Of a DNA stretch of 64,000 nt, positions 59,601 to 64,000 are shown piece after piece. This stretch comes from Symsagittifera roscoffensis. Taxonomy: Eukaryota; Xenacoelomorpha; Acoela; Convolutidae. The stretch is taken from the NCBI RefSeq assembly GCF_963678635.1, contig NC_087066.1, positions 25,437,736 through 25,501,735 on the forward strand. Reading direction: 5' to 3'. The position numbers and the translations under genes were made by a program. The notes below the pieces were generated by a model, which made no database searches, was not told the origin of the DNA, and saw only the letters and a program-made list of their open reading frames with translations. The first letter of the stretch is position 1; the number at the start of each line of letters is the position of its first letter.

Positions 59601-61302
59601 GCACTTGAGAGATGTTTTGATATGTCAATTAATTCATTGTTATTGAATATATATGCTTGGGGTAAATTTTTTTATTCAGACCAAATTTCAAAGATATTTC
59701 CTTCTTGGTATCGATCCTTTGATTGTTAGTGGCCAAGCAGGGTCGCGCTCACCTCTAGACTATCCTGACTGAATGATTCCTTTGAAACGCTCAGCAAAAG
59801 ACTAACGTGACAATAAAAGCGCTGTAATACTTCGATGCTGAAAGTTAAATGCGCATTATTCAAAGGTGGCGAAAAATTCCCCATCACAAAATCGTTCCAT
59901 ATTCCATTGAGGCAGGCTAATTGGTGTTGTTAATTCAAAATATGATTCATAATCTTCAGCTTAAAACTCATAGTTTGACAATATTTCATTTACAAAAAAA
60001 AACTATTTGAGACAAGTGTATTGACTGTCGGATCAACCATGATTTTGCCCTGATATGAGCAGTTTTGTGTTTCGTATATCTGCAGGAGAAAACCTTGCTT
60101 CATTTAATGTTTTCTTTACCGTTTTCTCGTCGCTTAGACTAAACACAAAAAAGATGACAAGTTTTTGGCTGATTGATTAATTTGATTTATTTCTTTTTTG
60201 GTAAGTTTTCTTTCCGAATATTGAAAATCGTTTTTTCCCTGTTGGTTGGGATAAGACACAAATCAAGAAAATGCTTCGAATTCAACCAAAAATTATTATG
60301 AGCACATAGTTTTGCGGTTAAAATGGGATTGAAAATTGTTAATTTTATCCTCGTTTAGGCAATTAAGAATAACGGTTAAGTTACCAGTTCAGTTTCAATT
60401 GATGAGCCAGTTTCATTAATTTAAGTTTCTTACACAATCCAAAAAACTACAGAAAAAAGTTATCTCAAAAATTGCACATTTTATTTGGAATCTGTTTTTA
60501 GGCAAAAACTCGGAAATTTATTTTGTAAAAAAGATGGTTCTGGCTATCAAAAAAAATACAATCCTCTAGTCAGATTTTTAAAGCTTACCCCTTGCAGAGC
60601 TTTGCGGACTAAGAAACAATTATTTGATTTAAAAATTTTTTCATCAATTGTCTGGTAGTCATAGCATAAATCTGTCAGTTGTGGGGTAAATATGTGTCCC
60701 AGTTTTCGCAAAAAAATGCACCATTTTTGTTATATATTTTCAAAACGTTATGAGAAAAAACGTTTAGCAATTAAAAAACGTACAAGCTTAAAAAATTTCT
60801 TTTAGTTCACAATAAAATCTTCACAAAAGAACAATTAAAATGAGCATCAAGAGAAATGTAGATTGCCAGAATGAAAAAAAAACAAAGCTAAACCTAATGC
60901 TAGATGATGTTATTTAGTGTATCGCTGTCTCGGTCCTAGTCAATCGCGTAATCACTACCTGAGTTGAGTCCCCCTCCCTCACAGGCAGGTCATCATTTTT
61001 TGCATTTGAAAGTTCTATTTCGAGTGGATTCTGTCTTAGTCATTAGCCGGTCGTAAGCTCACAACCAAAATCATTCATGTCATTTTGTTTAATCTTTCCT
61101 TGCTCTGTTACTTGTAAAATTTTGATTATTGTTAATTTCTCTTTCTGTTTCAGGTTTGATAATTACATTAATTTAATTTGTTTTGGCACTTTGAGGTGGT
61201 TAAAACTATCAAACTCTATGACCGTCTGTTCCAAGCCGTTGTTTTTGCTTCGACACTTTAAATTGTTACACAAATGGAAAAACTCAGTAATGTGATTGTT
61301 AT
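56657..61302. other. Gene-free AT-rich region
   Basis: No coding exon was recognised. Around 58440-58620 and 59050-59210 there are runs of the word 'tataatctg' and its variants, a loose AT-rich repeat. A worn relative of the TGTTCCGAC family ends near 60040-60062 ('gccctgatatgagcag'). Confidence 0.4.
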
Positions 61303-62140
61303 TATTGTTCCGACTTTCGAAAAAAAACGGAATATTTATGCTCGCATTGAAGATATTGACTACTTGTGTTCAAATTTACAAAAATAAATTTTACCTCCAA
61401 CCAGGGGCGGATTTAGGGGGGACCCTCAGGGATTCAACCCCCTGCGTACCCAAAGGGTCCCCCCTTTGATACTTTTTCAGAAATCCATTTTTGACCGACC
61501 GACCCTAAAATTTTTCTAAAGGCGCCTTTGGCGCCAATATATACTAACTTTGAGGGGGAGCGCGCGCCAAAAAAATGCGATTTTTTTGTCAACATTTTTC
61601 GAAAAGGGCCAAAAAACGACTTTTTTGACTGTTTTTTTTTTTTAAATTTGCCTGCGGCGCAGAAAATTTTGCCAAATTAGGGGCAAAACAGTGCTTTGAG
61701 AGAGCTCGAAAAATCAATTCGGTCGACCTAAAAAAATTAAAGGTCGTCAAAATTTTTTTAAAAAATTAAAGGTCGATTTTTTTTTTGAAAATCCGCCCCC
61801 CCCCCCCCCTCCTCGAGAAAATTCAAGATCCGCCCCTGCCTCCAACTATTTTTTGTAGAGTTCTGGTGGTTTCAAATTTACCAAATTGGCCATTTTCTGA
61901 ACTAAATTATGCGCGCGTTGAAGAATTTATTCATAATGCTGAAAGCGTAACGCGAATTATTTACGCGTGGCGAGTTACCTCGCATAACAAAATCGTTCCA
62001 AACAGAATTGAGGCTAGCTAATTGGTCATATTAAATTTGTACGACTCAAACTTTCACATAATTTGTCCAAAATTATAGATTTTAACATTTTCTTTTAAAA
62101 GCTATTCGATATGAATTATGGGACTGTCGGATATACGAGC
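61303..62140 (+). mobile_element. TGTTCCGAC-family element interrupted by a hAT MITE
   Basis: It begins TGTTCCGACTTTCGAAAAAA at 61303, contains 'acggaatatttatgctcg', resumes after 61846 with 'ttacgcgtggcgagtta', and ends 'ggatatacgagcgg'. The MITE at 61402-61838 lies inside it, which dates the MITE insertion as later. Confidence 0.6.
61402..61838 (+). mobile_element. Complete hAT-type MITE with 8-bp target duplication (nested)
   Basis: This is 437 bp, CAGGGGCGGATTTAGGGG to AAGATCCGCCCCTG, flanked by a perfect CCTCCAAC at 61394-61401 and 61839-61846. It is co-linear with the 40261 copy, with some internal differences. Confidence 0.9.
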
Positions 62141-63600
62141 GGTCTTGCTCCAGTTTGAACTTGCTTTGATCAAACTCTGTCTTTTTTTCTTCTCTCTGTC
62201 TCTACATGTTCCGAAAAATCTGACTCTACATGTTCCGATTCTATCCTTTTTCTGGTTCTCAATTGAAAGACTCGGATACTTTGTGGTCGTTCAATACAAA
62301 AACCTCAAGGCACCTCAACTGTTGCTCAATTAACTGTTCACTTAGTGATTTGCTTACTCCTTTAACAAATAATTCTGAAGTTTAAAAGACTGTCGCTTTT
62401 AGAAAAAAAAGCTATGGGTAATTATCAAAATTATTTTGAGAAGTTGCTCATAGATTTACATAATGATGGTCATATAATTTTTTCAGGCGTTGCCTTGTTT
62501 GTAGAAAGATCTTGTTGGAGGAACTTGATGATTTCTTATCTATCTCAAGTGATATAAGAAAAGTTAAATCTTGCTTCTGAACATAAGTTTCAAGAACAAA
62601 AAGCAAATCGTTGATTCTCAGTTTTACCCTGGAGCAAACCAATTTTTACTCTTTCTACCAGTCCATAAACTTCTTTCTGGACATTAAAGTCGCGTTATCA
62701 CGACCATTCTGGAGTGCTCTAGAAAATCGATTGTATTTAGTAAAAAAATCCCGTGAAGTCAAATCACAGATTTTTTTCGAAATTTATTTTCTTAGTTGCC
62801 TTTTGCTTTTTTAGCAAAAGGCGATTGAGTTTGGTAAACTAACTCAAACAATGGGTTGTGTTAGAAATTTTTATTTTATCAAAATAGATTTTGAATCAAC
62901 TTGAGAAATCAGTCTCTCATTGTTTGGTTTGTAAATTTTTGCCATTTAGTCGAAATTTTAGCCATAGCGATTGAAATCAGACCAATTTTTCCGAAACCGC
63001 TTTTTGGTTTTTTAATTCATCCTCACGGCCAGTAGTGCTTTGCTTTGATGCCACACTCGTTTTCCTCAAGCTTTTCTTGAGGTACCTTAACTTGGGCGGA
63101 AGAAAATGGGCGTAACGCCATAGTTCCTTACTGTCACATCGTGATGCGGTGTGAAAAATTAAATAAAAAACTTTTGTTAAAACAATTTAAAAAATAATTT
63201 ACTTCTAATTCATTGCAATAAATTTATCAATTTCATAATACTCATGTATCTTTTAAATGTTTAGGAATGTTGATTTTTGGTGGTTTTTTACAAAGCAAAT
63301 GTATCATCTAAAAGAGTTTACAATCTACAATCTGTCATGTTTTTTTTTGCTGCAGACCCGCTCCCGCAGTGCATAAGGGGAGACAATATTTAATCTGACA
63401 TGTGTGCACCAGTTTTTTGGAGCTCCTTTGAAGAATGAAAAAAATAATAAATTAATAAAATAATGGTCATGTTTGATGCTTGGTTCAAATAGCTGCTCGG
63501 ATTTTTGAGCTGCTCAAACTTTTGTGGAGGGGAAAGGAGGGACTATGCAACCCCTTCAGCTGCCCCTGATTTCCATGCCAATTGATCAGGTTTTCCACAA
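62141..63600. other. Downstream flank of the small GTPase gene, no gene recognised
   Basis: AT-rich. No repeat of the families above and no exon with homology were recognised. The 3' UTR of the minus-strand GTPase should fall at its right edge. Confidence 0.4.
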
Positions 63601-63657
63601 ATTATTAATGAAAAATTAAGTTAACATATTGAAAAAAGTGATTGCGAGAAAAAAAGT

Positions 63658-63902
63658 TCAGCAGCAGCCAGATTTTTTCTTTTTGGTTTTGAGAACAATA
63701 TTTTTGGCATTTTCCAGGTCTTTGTCTTCCAGCTTGGCCAGTTCCTGAGCCAGCAGTTGCACACTGTCCGAGATGCCGTCGCCTGATCTTGAGCTGACCT
63801 CCATGAAGAAGGCGCCACACTGGTCGGCGAGGATGCGACCCTCCTCCTGATCTATCGGGTGCAGTTTCAGGTCAGGCTCGAACTTCAGGTCCATCTTGCT
63901 GC
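63658..63902 (-). CDS. Last exon of a Rab/Ras-type small GTPase
   Basis: This exon follows the acceptor ATATTCAG and gives 80 residues plus stop, entering in phase 1. It begins with the G4 guanine-specificity motif, here (G)SKMDL for the usual NKxD. EEGRILADQCGAFFMEVSSR follows, where EVSSR takes the place of the G5 'ETSAK' motif. A C-terminal helix, a hypervariable tail, KKKKSGCC and a stop complete it. The Cys-Cys end is the double geranylgeranylation signal of Rab proteins, so it would act at a membrane in vesicle traffic. G1-G3 lie on exons beyond the right edge of the window. The subfamily was not determined. Confidence 0.85.
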
Positions 63903-64000
63903 CTGAATATACAACAAAAAAATTTTTCGCAAAATTCAGATTTGACAATTTAATACAAAGCATTTCAGAAGAAGAAATCATTTGAGAAGACCAGCCATAA

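Noticed and set aside
1-64000. CRISPR arrays or bacterial operons
   Set aside because: No regularly spaced short repeats; genes have spliceosomal introns.

Overview
The window is invertebrate-type metazoan DNA. It is AT-rich, intron-dense and heavily loaded with repeats; no prokaryotic features are seen. Three host genes can be supported by reading spliced exons in phase. (1) A 5'-incomplete IST1-like ESCRT-III regulator lies on the + strand, with seven exons between 3907 and 13437. (2) A glutamate decarboxylase (GAD) lies on the - strand, with 15 coding exons between 36552 and 22480. They sum to exactly 630 codons including the stop, and every intron phase agrees. (3) The last exon of a small Rab/Ras-type GTPase lies on the - strand at 63902-63658, ending in a Lys-rich tail and a Cys-Cys prenylation motif. 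The species cannot be named from the sequence.

From about 50184 to 55300 there is a block of tightly packed, co-oriented - strand ORFs of Polinton/Maverick type. It holds a DDE integrase, a P-loop packaging ATPase, a small basic core-like protein, a two-helix membrane protein, an exonuclease-like protein, a possible PC4-like DNA-binding protein, an intact N-terminal fragment and broken remains of a structural-type gene, and ORFs of unknown function. Reading frames overlap by 4 to 302 nt, as in a virus. No DNA polymerase B, major capsid protein or protease is visible, but a 200-N gap (49984-50183) cuts the left side. Direct repeats of about 455 bp lie on both sides of the block. Just right of it, two exons of an unknown + strand gene are joined by a 71-bp intron.

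Most other sequence is repeats. There is a 602-bp tandem duplication of a satellite-like unit (631-1834). tRNA-headed SINE-like composites run through 2.3-15 kb, mostly in IST1 introns. A 1.65-kb tandem array sits between IST1 and GAD (15074-20480). hAT-type MITEs carry perfect 8-bp target duplications. A family of about 520 bp with ends TGTTCCGAC/GAGCA is present, and there are several foldback or inverted-repeat elements and two large microsatellites inside GAD introns. The stretches 36.6-49.0 kb and 56.7-63.6 kb hold no gene I can recognise.
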